DNA of 64,000 nucleotides from Staphylococcus sp. MI 10-1553. Its GTDB lineage: Bacteria; Bacillota; Bacilli; Staphylococcales; Staphylococcaceae. The notes beneath the pieces were generated by a model that was not told the DNA's origin, searched no databases, and worked only from the letters and a program-made list of their open reading frames with translations. The position numbers and the translations under genes were made by a program. Positions 54,861 to 64,000 of the stretch are shown here, one piece after another. The stretch spans positions 806,001 through 870,000 of the forward strand of contig NZ_CP048279.1 in assembly GCF_010365305.1 (NCBI RefSeq). Direction: 5' to 3'. Position 1 is the stretch's first letter. Every line of letters begins with the position of its first letter.

Positions 54861-55180
54861 TTGCCCTCAGTTTTCCTGTGTTTGATCTAAGATTGCCCAG
54901 AAGGCTGAGACTCCTGAGGGAATGAGTGCATACTGTTAACAGTCACGTCTTTACTTTAAATAGCGATGACTGTTTATCGCAGTAGCTGTCTGACTTCTCA
55001 ATACGTAGGCTTTTGAGAAGTCTAGTCAGCCTTGCGGGGGCAGTACTACGAAATCTTTGTTGCACATCAGATTTCTGTACTGCGCCCAAAATCCAATTCA
55101 GCTTCCATCTCATGTATGCTTCAATCAAGCCGAATTGAGTTGAAGGGTCAGCCCCTCGGAAAGGGAAGACATGAGGGCAA
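54861..55180. repeat. Structured intergenic repeat element (about 320 bases)
   Basis: TTGCCCTCA (54861-54869) and TGAGGGCAA (55172-55180) are exact inverse copies and enclose at least three further hairpins: CTGACTTCTC/GAGAAGTC (54990-55027), GCAGTAC-GAAATCT/AGATTTC-GTACTGC (55040-55084) and CAATTC-GCTT/AAGC-GAATTG (55094-55137). It includes GGCTGAGACTCCTGAGGGA, a motif I recall from multi-copy staphylococcal intergenic repeats. No protein frame fits. It could be a mobile repeat, a structured RNA or both. Confidence 0.6.
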
Positions 55181-55388
55181 TCAAAAACCCAAAATCGTTG
55201 GAACAGTGCAAGTTATACAAAATACGGTATCAATAGCATCAAAAATTGTTATGTCCCATCACTATGCAATAAAACTTTTACGATACGTCATATATTATCT
55301 GTTTTATTTGGGATAATTTTGTGGTAAATTGAATAGCATATATCCACAAATCGTTTCTTAATAAATCATCAATTAGGAGAATATTGTT

Positions 55389-57221
55389 ATGTTACATCAT
55401 CATTTTACTGCAATGAAACGATTGCAACATCCACCACGGTATTTGCCGGGACTGGATGGGTTGCGTGCAATTTCAGTGATTGCTATCATTATTTATCATC
55501 TTAATGCACAGTGGCTAGCTGGAGGCTTTTTAGGTGTAGATACATTTTTTGTGATCTCTGGTTATTTAATTACATCACTATTATTATTTGAATATGAAAA
55601 CTATCAAACAATCGATTTAGCAAACTTTTGGATTAAACGTTTTAAAAGGTTAATCCCAGCGATGCTATTCGTGACATTAGTATCAGTAATATACGTCGCT
55701 TTATTTGCCCCTCAAATATTACATTCGATTAAAGGGGATGCGATTGCAGCATTGTTATATATATCGAACTGGTGGTACATTTTTCAAGATGTAGACTATT
55801 TTGACCAGTTCAAACCGATGCCATTGAAGCACTTATGGTCATTGGCCGTTGAAGAACAATTCTATATCTTTTTCCCAATTGTATTAACGTTATTTTTTAA
55901 AATATTTAAAAGAAAAAGATGGATCGTACTCGCGTTTTTCATTATTTCTATTGCTTCGGCAGTATTAATGTTATATATGACAACGCCCGATACGAACCAT
56001 GCACGTACATATTTTGGGACAGATACCCGTTTACAAACTTTATTATTAGGTGTCATTTTTGCATTTATATGGCCAGCTTTTCGATTGAAAGAACATCCGC
56101 CTAAATTTGCGGCTAACATTATCGATAGTCTAGGTCTTATCGCATTATTAGCGCTACTTACATTGTTCTATTTTGTAAACGAACAGCAATTCATCCTTTA
56201 TAACGGTGGATTTTACTGTATTTCATTACTGACATTGATACTCATTGCGAGCCTTGTACTTCCGAATGGGCGATTAGCTAAAGTGATGAGTAATCCTGTA
56301 TTTTTGTACATCGGTAAAAGGTCATACAGTTTATATTTATGGCATTACGTCATTGTGACATTTGTACATCAATACTTTGTCGCAGGTCAATATCCATATT
56401 ATGTTTATATTATTGATATTGCGTTAACATTTTTGATGGCAGAAATTTCATATCAGTTTATTGAAACGCCATTTAGACGTTATGGTTTCAAAACATTCTA
56501 TTCAAAAGACAAGATTTGGTTAACGGTGATTCGTACACCAGTCGTTTTGGCTATTATCGTCACAGCAGCTTTAGTGCTCAGTGGTCAATTTGATTATCTT
56601 GCCAAACAAGAGAAAAAGGCGAGCAGTTATCAAACGAATCATAAAAATAACGGTAAAGAAAATGAAAAATTAGCAGAAGACCCAGCTGAAAAGGAACAGA
56701 AAGCAGAAAAGTTCGATCCTAAAAAGCAATCACCGCTCTTTATTGGTGACTCCTTAACAGTAGGGATGGGTTATTATCTGGATGAGCATTATCAAAAGCC
56801 TACCATTGATGCACAAGTCGGTCGTTCAATGGGAGCAGCAATCGAGGTTGCGAGAAACTATACATCATTTAATCAAAAAGGGCAACCGGTCGTCATTCAA
56901 ATTGGCACGAATGGTGATTTTGATCAAGATCAATTAGAAACACTCATCAAAGATTTTGATAAAGCGGACCTATATTTAATCAATACGACAGTGCCGCGTG
57001 ATTATAAAGATCATGTGAATCAATTGCTTAAAAAAGCAGCTGATAAACATAAACATGTGACATTAGTTGATTGGAATAAAGTCGGTGTCGGTCATACGGA
57101 ATATTTTGCGTATGATGGAATACATTTAGAACATCCAGGAATTCAAAAGCTCGTGTCAGAGTTGGATAAAGAGATGAAGGCGAATCAGAGTAAGTCCAAA
57201 AATAAAGCAGAAGCAAAATAG
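55389..57221 (+). CDS. oatA: Peptidoglycan O-acetyltransferase OatA
   Basis: 610 residues: an N-terminal acyltransferase-3 membrane domain (about 1-400, RYLPGLDGLRAISV at the start, FFVISGYLITS near 55, SLAVEEQFYIFFP near 155), a charged linker (about 410-440) and an extracellular SGNH esterase-like domain with Ser in IGDSLTVG (near 456) and Asp/His in YDGIHLEHPG (near 577). It O-acetylates C6 of MurNAc, giving lysozyme resistance. AGGAG precedes the ATG; a later ATG at residue 9 is possible. Confidence 0.92.
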   Translation: MLHHHFTAMKRLQHPPRYLPGLDGLRAISVIAIIIYHLNAQWLAGGFLGVDTFFVISGYLITSLLLFEYENYQTIDLANFWIKRFKRLIPAMLFVTLVSVIYVALFAPQILHSIKGDAIAALLYISNWWYIFQDVDYFDQFKPMPLKHLWSLAVEEQFYIFFPIVLTLFFKIFKRKRWIVLAFFIISIASAVLMLYMTTPDTNHARTYFGTDTRLQTLLLGVIFAFIWPAFRLKEHPPKFAANIIDSLGLIALLALLTLFYFVNEQQFILYNGGFYCISLLTLILIASLVLPNGRLAKVMSNPVFLYIGKRSYSLYLWHYVIVTFVHQYFVAGQYPYYVYIIDIALTFLMAEISYQFIETPFRRYGFKTFYSKDKIWLTVIRTPVVLAIIVTAALVLSGQFDYLAKQEKKASSYQTNHKNNGKENEKLAEDPAEKEQKAEKFDPKKQSPLFIGDSLTVGMGYYLDEHYQKPTIDAQVGRSMGAAIEVARNYTSFNQKGQPVVIQIGTNGDFDQDQLETLIKDFDKADLYLINTTVPRDYKDHVNQLLKKAADKHKHVTLVDWNKVGVGHTEYFAYDGIHLEHPGIQKLVSELDKEMKANQSKSKNKAEAK

Positions 57222-57225
57222 AGAG

Positions 57226-57265
57226 AAGCGGTTGATGGTGAAAACCATTGACCGCTTTATTTTTT
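57226..57265 (+). terminator. Terminator of oatA
   Basis: AAGCGGTTGATGGT pairs with ACCATTGACCGCTT, followed by ATTTTTT. Confidence 0.8.
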
Positions 57266-57310
57266 AATACTATCAACATACCTTAATTATAAAACCTCAA
57301 CAAATTAATA

Positions 57311-57345
57311 AAAAAGCTCTAATCACCGTGAAGATGACTAGAGCT
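57311..57345 (-). terminator. Terminator of atl
   Basis: Minus strand AGCTCTA...TAGAGCT stem followed by TTTTTT. Confidence 0.75.
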
Positions 57346-57359
57346 GATTTTGGCTATAT

Positions 57360-60300
57360 TTACTTCTTATACACATCAACGTCGAAATATTTACCTGTTT
57401 CACCGATTTGATCGTAGAAAGATTTCATGCGTTGTGCGTTCACATTTGCCCAATTAATATCAGTCGCATACTGATGTGTGGCAGGGTGTTCTGGGTTCCA
57501 ACGCATACGATACAATGTGTTTTGTCCAGAACCGATGTATCGATCACGGATGAATTCCGCACCACCGATAATCGCTTTGCTGACCGTATTCCAACCATAT
57601 TTTTCAGCAGTTTTAAAGCCATTACGTAAAGCGTCTGTATCGATTGCTCCGATGCCAAACATGTTGTAATACTTCGGTTCACCTGTTGTTACCACTTTGT
57701 TGTTTTTATCAACGTGACCGCCATTCGCAAGTTGAGAAGTCCCATTACCTGTTTCTAAAAGTGCGTGAGATATTAAGTAAATCTCATTAATGTTATGCTT
57801 TTGTGCGGCTTCTTTAAATGCGGCACCTTGACCTTCTAAAATCCCTTTACCTTTTAACAATTCATTGAGTTCTTCCGCGCCGAGACCTTGGTATGTGTCA
57901 AGTTTTAAAAATTGATAAATGAGTGTCGGATCTTTTTCAAGCGCTTCTGTATTCATTGCTTTTTCAGTTTCTGCACGATTAGCATTTACCCATTTACCTG
58001 CTACATGTTGGACTTGAGGCGGATAACTCAATGCCATTTGTTTATCGAGTGCTTCTTTCAATGTGCTACTTACTGCAGTGTGTTGAATGAATAATGAACG
58101 TACGTCAGCTGCTTTAATCCACCCTTTCGTACCGTTTTGGAATGTGCCATAGTACCAAGTAATACCGTTAAGTAAAGATGTTTTTTCGACTTTAAAAATT
58201 TGTTGGTAAAAGCCTTTTAATGCACCTGCTGTTTTTGAATTTCCAACTTTAATGTAATAATAACCATTTTTGTTTGTGATGACATAATCTTCTACTTGTT
58301 TCAAAGTTGTGATTGCGGCACCCTTGACTGCGCTGTTCGATGCGGTTTTAATGTTTGCAACTTTTGCCACTGCAACTGTTAAGTCTTTTTGATTAATCCA
58401 GCCTAATTTTTGATTTACTGTACCGAATAAGAATGTATCATTACCGACTTTAACCGATTTTGAAGCTGTAAATAGACGACTTGCTGCATTTTTTAATGTA
58501 TCGACACGTTGCTTCGTTGTACCCCAAGGCATAGAGTAGAGGCCAGATGTTTTACCATTGATAGTGTAATGGCCTTTAACAGCCGTTTCAGTGCCTAAGC
58601 TACGTGTTGTGACATCTTTAACATTAAACCAACCGAGTGGTGTGCCTCCTGTATGATTTTGCAGTAATACATAGTCTTCGTTGTTGGCAGAAGCTGTTTT
58701 TGTAATTTTATAAGTTTGACCTGCCCACTTGGCTGCATCTTTTGCTGTTTTGTCATAAATAGAAGCTTTGACACCGCTATTTTTTGTGTTGAGTTGCCCG
58801 ATTTGAGAAACTGTTTTCGTAATACTACTTGCTGCTGCTTTTTGTACTGTTAATGCTGTTGAATTAATCCAACCAGATAATTTGCCGACTGTACCATACA
58901 AGTATGTTGCTTTACCTACAGTTTGAGATTGTGTCGCTTTGAATGTTTGTAACGCATCACCTGTCACTGTACCCGCAACTTGTTTACTTGTACCCCAAGG
59001 CACTTGATACAATTTCGCACCTGATTTAATCGTATAATTTTGATTCACTTTAGAAGGAGCTTTACTTGTTTGATAATCGACATCTGATTGTTTCACCCAA
59101 CCGATATTTGTGCCTTTAGCATAATCTGAAACTAAGTAGAATGATTGGCCATTGACGCTTGCTTTTTTCGTTACTTTGAATGTTTGGTTTGTGGCTGAAG
59201 TGCTTTTACCAGTTTTATCATAAACCGTTGCATATAAGCCACTATTTTTATCTTTAATGCGACCTAGACCAGTGTCTGTTGTTACTTTTAATGCGGTATT
59301 CGTTGATGGTTTTTGGTCATTTGCTACAACATTGCTTGCATCAATCCAGCCTGTAATTTTGCCAACTGTACCGTAAAGCCATTTTGTTTTCGCAACAGTT
59401 TGTTCTTTCATTGATTTGAATGATTGATTTGTCTTACCTGCAACTTTACCAGCTGTTTGAGATGAGGTACCCCAAGGCACTTGATACACTGTTGTTCCTG
59501 GTTTGACAGTATATGTTTTCGTTACTTTTTTCTCAGCTTGTGCGGTTTGGTATGTTGCGTCGTTTGATTTGACCCAACCGAGTGTTTGATTAGATTTGGC
59601 ATCATTCATTAAATAGAACTTTTTGCCATTTAAAGTCGCTTCTTTTGTGACTTTTAATGTTTGATTCGTTCGATTTGTCGCTTTACCTTTTTGATCATAA
59701 ACTGTTGTATATAAACCGCTATTCGTTGTGTTAATACGGCCATAACCTGTTGTATTTTTAACTGTTAAGCCTGTATTTGTTGATGGTTTTGATGGTGTAG
59801 AAGACGAGTTGGCTGGTGAGGCATAACCCATTTTCACTTGATATTTTTCATTGATTAAATCATACAACTCATCAAAAGAATAACCGTGTTGTTTTAAATA
59901 GCCGTGCGGATCAGTATGGTCTGTACCACCTAAAAATCTAGAAACGGCATCATGTGTCCAAACTGTACCATACCCATCATATTCAGCACTATCTGGTGAA
60001 AGGCCATAATATTGTAAGTTCGTCGCTGCATAATCCGCCATATTATTCATTTGACGTGCGAAGTCTTCTTTACTGTGAACATGGACGAGCTCGATATGAA
60101 TAAAGCGTTCATTCGCAACAGCACCCGCACCCCATGCTAAATAATCTGTTGGTTGTGTTTCAACAATACGTTGACCATTAATAAAGCCATGCACGAAAGC
60201 ACTTTGATAATTTCTTTTCATGTAACTGATTTCGTCATCAATTGTAGAGTAATTATTTGCTGTATCATGCACGACGATGCCTTCAGGTTTACCTACACCA

Positions 60301-61559
60301 TTACGATAACCGTATTTAGGGAAGTAACTTGAATAATCTTCTTCGTATACAGGCACGTTATATTTTTGCTTACGAATATAGTCATTAATAGGCGACTTCA
60401 CTTTAGGTTGATAAGCACTCGGTTTACTAGCGACAGCTGAACGGAATGCTGTTTGACCAGTAGATTGTAGTGAAAGTGAAGCAGGGGGCCCCCCTTTACC
60501 GCCAACGCGTGGAGGTGTTGGCCCATCCGGATTCGCATTAATGTCTTTGTCAGTTGCTGTTTGTGCACTATCAGTTGTTGCTTTAACAGATGGTGCTTTC
60601 TTATCTGCTGTTGTTTTCGCTTGTGTATCAGCTTGACGTGTCGTTGAAGCAGGTGCTAGTGTTTTCGCTGATGTTGCATCCATTTTGGCTTCATTTGTCA
60701 CTGATGTGCGTTTTGCCAATTGCTCAGTACTTTCTTGATTACCAGTTGCTGATTGTGCTGTATTTTGAGTTTCTGTTGCTTTATTTTCAACTTGCGTCGT
60801 GTCTTTTGCATTGACTTGAGGTGTTGAATTTTGTGCTGTTTCAGTAGCTGCCTTCGTTTCTTTGTTGACTTCAGGTTGTACATCTGCTTGAGGTTGTGTA
60901 GCAAATGCATCTTCAGTTGTTGAAACAGCATTTTTTTCATTCGGATTTGTTGACGTATTTGCTTGTGTCACGTCAGATTTCGCTGTTGTTGAATCGCTTA
61001 CATCCGTTGATGAAGGTTGTTGCGCATGAGTGTCCGGTGCATGATATGTATCTGGTGACACGGTTGCGTCTTCATGTGTATCGATTTCACTTGAACTATA
61101 AGGATATTGAGTCGCATCTTCAGTTGTGTCTTGTGTATGATTGTTGGCCATTTCATCTGAATGGAGTTGTGCGTTTAGTGTTCCTTCATCTGTAGAAGCT
61201 AGCGCAGGTGATGCACTTTCGTCTGTACCTTTGGATACAGTGCTATCTGTTGATGTCACTTCATCAGTTGGGGCAAGTTGTTGTGCGTCTTGTTGTCCTT
61301 CTTCTACGCGCGTTTCAGTTTGAGCTGTATCAATTTGTGAAGGATCCTTGTATTCTTTTGAACCTGCAAGTGTTGTTGCTTGTGTCGTTTGTTTCGCATC
61401 ATCAACTTGTTTTAATGCGTATTGATCATCAAGCACATTCGTAGGTGTTTTTTCAGGTACAACTTGTTCAGCGGCATTGGCTTGGTGTGCAGAAAATGCA
61501 GTTCCAGCCAAAGTAAGTGCAACGATTGTAGGTGTTTTATAACCAAATTTTTTGACCAT
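57360..61559 (-). CDS. atl: Bifunctional autolysin Atl (amidase / glucosaminidase)
   Basis: 1399 residues. Signal peptide to about ANA (29), a very long Thr/Gln/Asp-rich propeptide to about 390, an amidase_2 domain (about 415-575; HDTANNYSTID near 430, HIELVH near 488, HTDPHGY near 540), GW/SH3-like repeats that bind teichoic acid (about 600-1165) and a C-terminal glucosaminidase (ISHALLETGNGTSQLA near 1262). Staphylococcal Atl is cut into two enzymes that split daughter cells. The propeptide makes it longer than S. aureus Atl (about 1256). ATG 61559 follows AAAAGGAGC. Confidence 0.94.
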   Translation of the reverse strand: MVKKFGYKTPTIVALTLAGTAFSAHQANAAEQVVPEKTPTNVLDDQYALKQVDDAKQTTQATTLAGSKEYKDPSQIDTAQTETRVEEGQQDAQQLAPTDEVTSTDSTVSKGTDESASPALASTDEGTLNAQLHSDEMANNHTQDTTEDATQYPYSSSEIDTHEDATVSPDTYHAPDTHAQQPSSTDVSDSTTAKSDVTQANTSTNPNEKNAVSTTEDAFATQPQADVQPEVNKETKAATETAQNSTPQVNAKDTTQVENKATETQNTAQSATGNQESTEQLAKRTSVTNEAKMDATSAKTLAPASTTRQADTQAKTTADKKAPSVKATTDSAQTATDKDINANPDGPTPPRVGGKGGPPASLSLQSTGQTAFRSAVASKPSAYQPKVKSPINDYIRKQKYNVPVYEEDYSSYFPKYGYRNGVGKPEGIVVHDTANNYSTIDDEISYMKRNYQSAFVHGFINGQRIVETQPTDYLAWGAGAVANERFIHIELVHVHSKEDFARQMNNMADYAATNLQYYGLSPDSAEYDGYGTVWTHDAVSRFLGGTDHTDPHGYLKQHGYSFDELYDLINEKYQVKMGYASPANSSSTPSKPSTNTGLTVKNTTGYGRINTTNSGLYTTVYDQKGKATNRTNQTLKVTKEATLNGKKFYLMNDAKSNQTLGWVKSNDATYQTAQAEKKVTKTYTVKPGTTVYQVPWGTSSQTAGKVAGKTNQSFKSMKEQTVAKTKWLYGTVGKITGWIDASNVVANDQKPSTNTALKVTTDTGLGRIKDKNSGLYATVYDKTGKSTSATNQTFKVTKKASVNGQSFYLVSDYAKGTNIGWVKQSDVDYQTSKAPSKVNQNYTIKSGAKLYQVPWGTSKQVAGTVTGDALQTFKATQSQTVGKATYLYGTVGKLSGWINSTALTVQKAAASSITKTVSQIGQLNTKNSGVKASIYDKTAKDAAKWAGQTYKITKTASANNEDYVLLQNHTGGTPLGWFNVKDVTTRSLGTETAVKGHYTINGKTSGLYSMPWGTTKQRVDTLKNAASRLFTASKSVKVGNDTFLFGTVNQKLGWINQKDLTVAVAKVANIKTASNSAVKGAAITTLKQVEDYVITNKNGYYYIKVGNSKTAGALKGFYQQIFKVEKTSLLNGITWYYGTFQNGTKGWIKAADVRSLFIQHTAVSSTLKEALDKQMALSYPPQVQHVAGKWVNANRAETEKAMNTEALEKDPTLIYQFLKLDTYQGLGAEELNELLKGKGILEGQGAAFKEAAQKHNINEIYLISHALLETGNGTSQLANGGHVDKNNKVVTTGEPKYYNMFGIGAIDTDALRNGFKTAEKYGWNTVSKAIIGGAEFIRDRYIGSGQNTLYRMRWNPEHPATHQYATDINWANVNAQRMKSFYDQIGETGKYFDVDVYKK

Positions 61560-61887
61560 TATATTGCTCCTTTTAGATAAAATAAAAAGTTGATTATTCA
61601 CATTATAGAGTTATTGGGAGACGTTTTGTGTATTTTAACTGGATTGTAATTTAATTTTAATAATCGTCCTCCGTATTTATATTTTCAGTTTGTTTTTATT
61701 TAGGAGAATTAGTTAAAGTTAACATTTAATAATTTAAAAGTGAATATTTTGGAAGAAAGAAAAGATAGAGTATTAAAGTTTACGGAGATGAATTTATTTG
61801 ATAATGATATTAAATGATCGAATTGAAATCGCCAACGAGGGCACATATCTCAATTCGAATCATTGATATGAATGAAGCGGGAAAAGT
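61560..61887. other. Intergenic region atl / GNAT with a long inverted repeat
   Basis: AATGATCGAATTGA (61813-61826) pairs with TCAATTCGAATCATT (61850-61864) with one bulge and a 23-base loop. There is no T-run, so it is not a normal terminator. The rest is AT-rich and holds the atl promoter. Confidence 0.5.
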
Positions 61888-62316
61888 CTAAAAAGTGAGG
61901 TGCTTTTCCATATGATAGTGAGGGATACCTGCATCTAAAAATTCTTCGCCGTACGTATGATAACCTAATGATTCATAAAAAGGGATAGCATGTGTTTGGG
62001 CCCCTAATTTGAAATGACGGTAGCCCTGTTCATATGCGACCTGTTCAAGATATTGCATGAGTTGTTTTCCAATACCTAAGCCACGTGCACTTTTCAACAC
62101 GGCGACACGTTCAACTTTAGCGCTGCCTTCTACATTGCGAAAACGTGCTGTTGCGATAGGCTGTTGGTCGTCATTATAGGCGATGACATATTGTGCAGTA
62201 TGTTCATGTTCATCAATTTCTTCATCACGAGAAACACCTTGTTCGTCGATAAATACCGTTTCACGAACGAACAGAACATCTTGATATTCTTGTTCAGTTT
62301 CAACTGTTTTAATCAT
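61888..62316 (-). CDS. GNAT-family N-acetyltransferase (ElaA/YjcF-like)
   Basis: A 142-residue protein with motif A in VERVAVLKSARGLGIGKQLMQYL near 70-92 and motif B FYESLGYHTYGEEFLDAGIPHYHM near 115, the combination found in YjcF/ElaA-like GNATs. AAAGGA lies 9 bases before ATG 62316; codons back to 62334 overlap that site. Acceptor unknown. Confidence 0.85.
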   Translation of the reverse strand: MIKTVETEQEYQDVLFVRETVFIDEQGVSRDEEIDEHEHTAQYVIAYNDDQQPIATARFRNVEGSAKVERVAVLKSARGLGIGKQLMQYLEQVAYEQGYRHFKLGAQTHAIPFYESLGYHTYGEEFLDAGIPHYHMEKHLTF

Positions 62317-62451
62317 AGGGCACATTCCTTTCATAAGTAAGTTTAATGTTTATCATAAACGATTTAGCTATAGAATAAAAGTGTTTTTAAAGTTGAAATG
62401 ACGGCTCGACAGATGACGTGCGTTGACTTGTTGTTGTAATGATATAAAAAA

Positions 62452-62484
62452 AAGTACCCATCATCGTAAAAATGACGGATACTT
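62452..62484 (-). terminator. Terminator of the DUF2538 gene
   Basis: AAGTACCCATCAT and ATGACGGATACTT pair imperfectly, with a T-run on the minus strand. Confidence 0.7.
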
Positions 62485-62509
62485 ATAATTTAATTCATAT
62501 TTGACGGCG

Positions 62510-62980
62510 TTACATAGCTTGTTGGCGTACTAGGGCAGTATATTGCCAGAAAAGACGCATTTGTACGAGATTCCAGTTGTTCATGCCCATTGTATAGCCA
62601 GAAGGTTTGAAAATATTCACGTCTGTCACTTCTAATGCCGCAGCGACAAGATATTGAATCGGCACGCTTAAGTTTTGCATTGCGGGTGTTAAACCATTCT
62701 CATCATAAACCCAAGAAAACGGTAATGGCGATTCAAAGACATCAATCGCATCAAAAATTTCAGGAAGGGCGACGATATAACATGCGGCATTGATGACAGG
62801 GTTCGTTGCGCTTTCCTGATAATAAAGCAATAGCGCTTCATAATTTTCACGATGCGTATGATTCACATAGAACAACTCTTGACGAAAATGCGCCATGTCT
62901 TTACTGTGAATGATTTGTTGCTCGAGCATATTAAAAATGCCATTGATATGTCTAATTTTTTCTTGTGTATGACGTGCCAT
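62510..62980 (-). CDS. DUF2538 family protein
   Basis: A 156-residue soluble protein (MARHTQEKIRHINGIFNMLEQ... ending LVRQQAM) without signal peptide or membrane helix. It matches, as I recall, the DUF2538 protein that sits between atl and an LCP gene in staphylococci. Function unknown. GGAGGTTC precedes the ATG, 14 bases after the LCP stop, so it is probably co-transcribed. Confidence 0.8.
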   Translation of the reverse strand: MARHTQEKIRHINGIFNMLEQQIIHSKDMAHFRQELFYVNHTHRENYEALLLYYQESATNPVINAACYIVALPEIFDAIDVFESPLPFSWVYDENGLTPAMQNLSVPIQYLVAAALEVTDVNIFKPSGYTMGMNNWNLVQMRLFWQYTALVRQQAM

Positions 62981-62994
62981 CTGTGAACCTCCTA

Positions 62995-64000
62995 TTAGTA
63001 GTATGAACCATCAGGATTTTGGTTTTGATCCGGTACTCCTTGTTGCTGATTATTCGTTGTTCCATTTGTGTTATCAGCTGATTCACCCGTATTATTTTGA
63101 TCATTGTTATCATCTTTCGGTATTAGCTTTTTAACGTCTTGTAACAATGATTCTTCTAGATATGTGAGCGGCGGGATTTCTCCATAGTATGCTTTTACAC
63201 GCTCGACTAAAAATTGATTTCTGTTTTTAATAGGCGCTAAACCTAAGTCTTTACGTAAAGTGTTAGACGTTTCAATTAAATTATCAACGTCAGGATTAAT
63301 GTAATAAATACCATTTAGTAATTCATTTTCACCTTTAAGTTGTTGTGATTTAATGTCTACATCATTTGCTAAGTAGTTCGCCGCGAGTGCTTTGATTTCT
63401 GAGTAACTTAAGTTGTGTTTTGAATTTTTTCCTACAATTTCAATGATATCATCTAATTTGTGTAAAGATTTAGTGTCTTGGGCTTTTTTGAACAATATTT
63501 TTAATACTTCCATTTGTCGTTGCCCGCGTTTTAAATCAGAGTCTTGCTTACGTGTACGTGTCACAGCAAGCACTTCATCACCATTAAGTTGTTGCTTTCC
63601 TTTTTTAAGTTTGATTCGACCTTTGTCCATTGTATTCGGTTCGTTCAGATCGTATGGGACATCATATTCAATACCGCCAAGTTCGTCTACTGTTTTTGCA
63701 AAAGCTTCCATATTAATACGAACATAGTAATCAACGGGCACATTTAAATTCGCTTCTACGGTACGCATTGAAGCTTCTGGTCCGCCGTATGCATGCGCAT
63801 GTGTAATCTTATCATAGTAACCGACTTCTGGAATGTAACTTAACGTGTCACGAGGAATACTGAGCAAACGAATTTGATGTTTGTCAGGGTTCATGGTTGA
63901 TAAAATCATCGCATCGGTCCGTGCATTTTCGGCACTTTGTCCGTTTTGTCTTCTTGTACTGCTATCATCTATGCCTAAAAATAAAATAGAGATAGGTTGT
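62995..64000 (-). CDS. LytR-CpsA-Psr (LCP) family protein, LcpB-like, 5' end beyond window
   Basis: The visible 335 residues begin in the LCP catalytic domain (FLGIDDSST...NARTDAMIL at the right edge, SIPRDTLSYIPEVG, GGPEASMRTVEANLNVPVDYYV, and RTRKQDSDLKRGQRQMEVL). A C-terminal N/Q-rich tail (NNDQNNTGESADNTNG) ends at PDGSYY. LCP enzymes ligate wall teichoic acid or capsule to peptidoglycan outside the membrane. The N-terminal membrane anchor lies beyond position 64000. Gene position beside atl and DUF2538 fits the staphylococcal LcpB. Confidence 0.88.
   Translation of the reverse strand, partial: QPISILFLGIDDSSTRRQNGQSAENARTDAMILSTMNPDKHQIRLLSIPRDTLSYIPEVGYYDKITHAHAYGGPEASMRTVEANLNVPVDYYVRINMEAFAKTVDELGGIEYDVPYDLNEPNTMDKGRIKLKKGKQQLNGDEVLAVTRTRKQDSDLKRGQRQMEVLKILFKKAQDTKSLHKLDDIIEIVGKNSKHNLSYSEIKALAANYLANDVDIKSQQLKGENELLNGIYYINPDVDNLIETSNTLRKDLGLAPIKNRNQFLVERVKAYYGEIPPLTYLEESLLQDVKKLIPKDDNNDQNNTGESADNTNGTTNNQQQGVPDQNQNPDGSYY

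Noticed and set aside
55032..55316. 94-codon plus-strand frame
   Set aside because: It crosses the hairpins of the structured repeat, has no ribosome site and no family-like sequence.
60590..61444. Several plus-strand frames opposite the atl propeptide
   Set aside because: Shadows of low-complexity coding DNA; no ribosome sites.
61813..61864. Inverted repeat as a terminator
   Set aside because: No T-run on either strand and a 23-base loop; kept only as an unexplained palindrome.

Overview
The window is Staphylococcus chromosome. It holds an AtlA-type autolysin, the dltXABCD operon, YSIRK/LPXTG surface protein, ltaA-ugtP, a lysine-type murE (DNPA motif), oatA and the menaquinone cluster in the usual staphylococcal neighbourhoods. 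The LPXTG protein type, the sulfatase/PTS operon and the repeat style suggest the S. intermedius/pseudintermedius-hyicus side of the genus rather than S. aureus, but I cannot fix the species from sequence alone.

Layout. 1-440: a SprG/SprF-like type I toxin-antitoxin locus. 0.6-4.3 kb: core genes (AI-2E family transporter, alanine/Na symporter, YjcH-like esterase). 4.3-6.2 kb: an IS200/IS605 element with intact-looking tnpA and tnpB, ending a few bases before the -10 of yjcG. 7.0-17.9 kb: an accessory block between yjcG and ltaA, made of an hsdM-hsdS pair without hsdR, two small membrane or exported peptides (one behind an exact PerR box), a sulfatase/PTS-IIC/PTS-IID operon with two cre-like sites, a HipA-like kinase with a partner protein behind a repeat-decorated promoter, and a group II intron with a broken maturase placed just behind a terminator.

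18.0-28.7 kb is core envelope and housekeeping: ltaA and ugtP (lipoteichoic acid anchor), murE, a small conserved ORF, prfC, a yybP-ykoY type riboswitch ahead of a TerC protein, htrA and a Ktr potassium channel. 28.9-33.1 kb is the dlt operon, including the 42-residue dltX. Then come a cytoplasmic 5'-nucleotidase-like enzyme, a 1089-residue Sdr-like surface protein, a mobile-element relic with a palindrome next to tRNA-Ser/tRNA-Asn, comK, an IDEAL-domain protein, lplA, small conserved genes, a YolD-like gene behind a LexA-type box, and fetAB.

46.3-52.0 kb carries divergent menA and menF-menD-menH-menB. The end holds a PLP aminotransferase, an acyltransferase-3 protein, an approximately 320-base structured repeat, oatA, atl, a GNAT enzyme, a DUF2538 protein and the 3' part of an LCP (wall teichoic acid ligase) gene that runs off the window.

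Functionally the core is dominated by envelope work: peptidoglycan synthesis (murE), its O-acetylation (oatA) and hydrolysis (atl), teichoic acid lipid anchor (ugtP, ltaA), D-alanylation (dlt) and ligation (lcp). The best candidates for little-described biology are the HipA-like kinase pair with CTTTGTAT operator repeats, the PerR-box peptide, the LexA-box YolD gene and the structured intergenic repeat at 54.86-55.18 kb.
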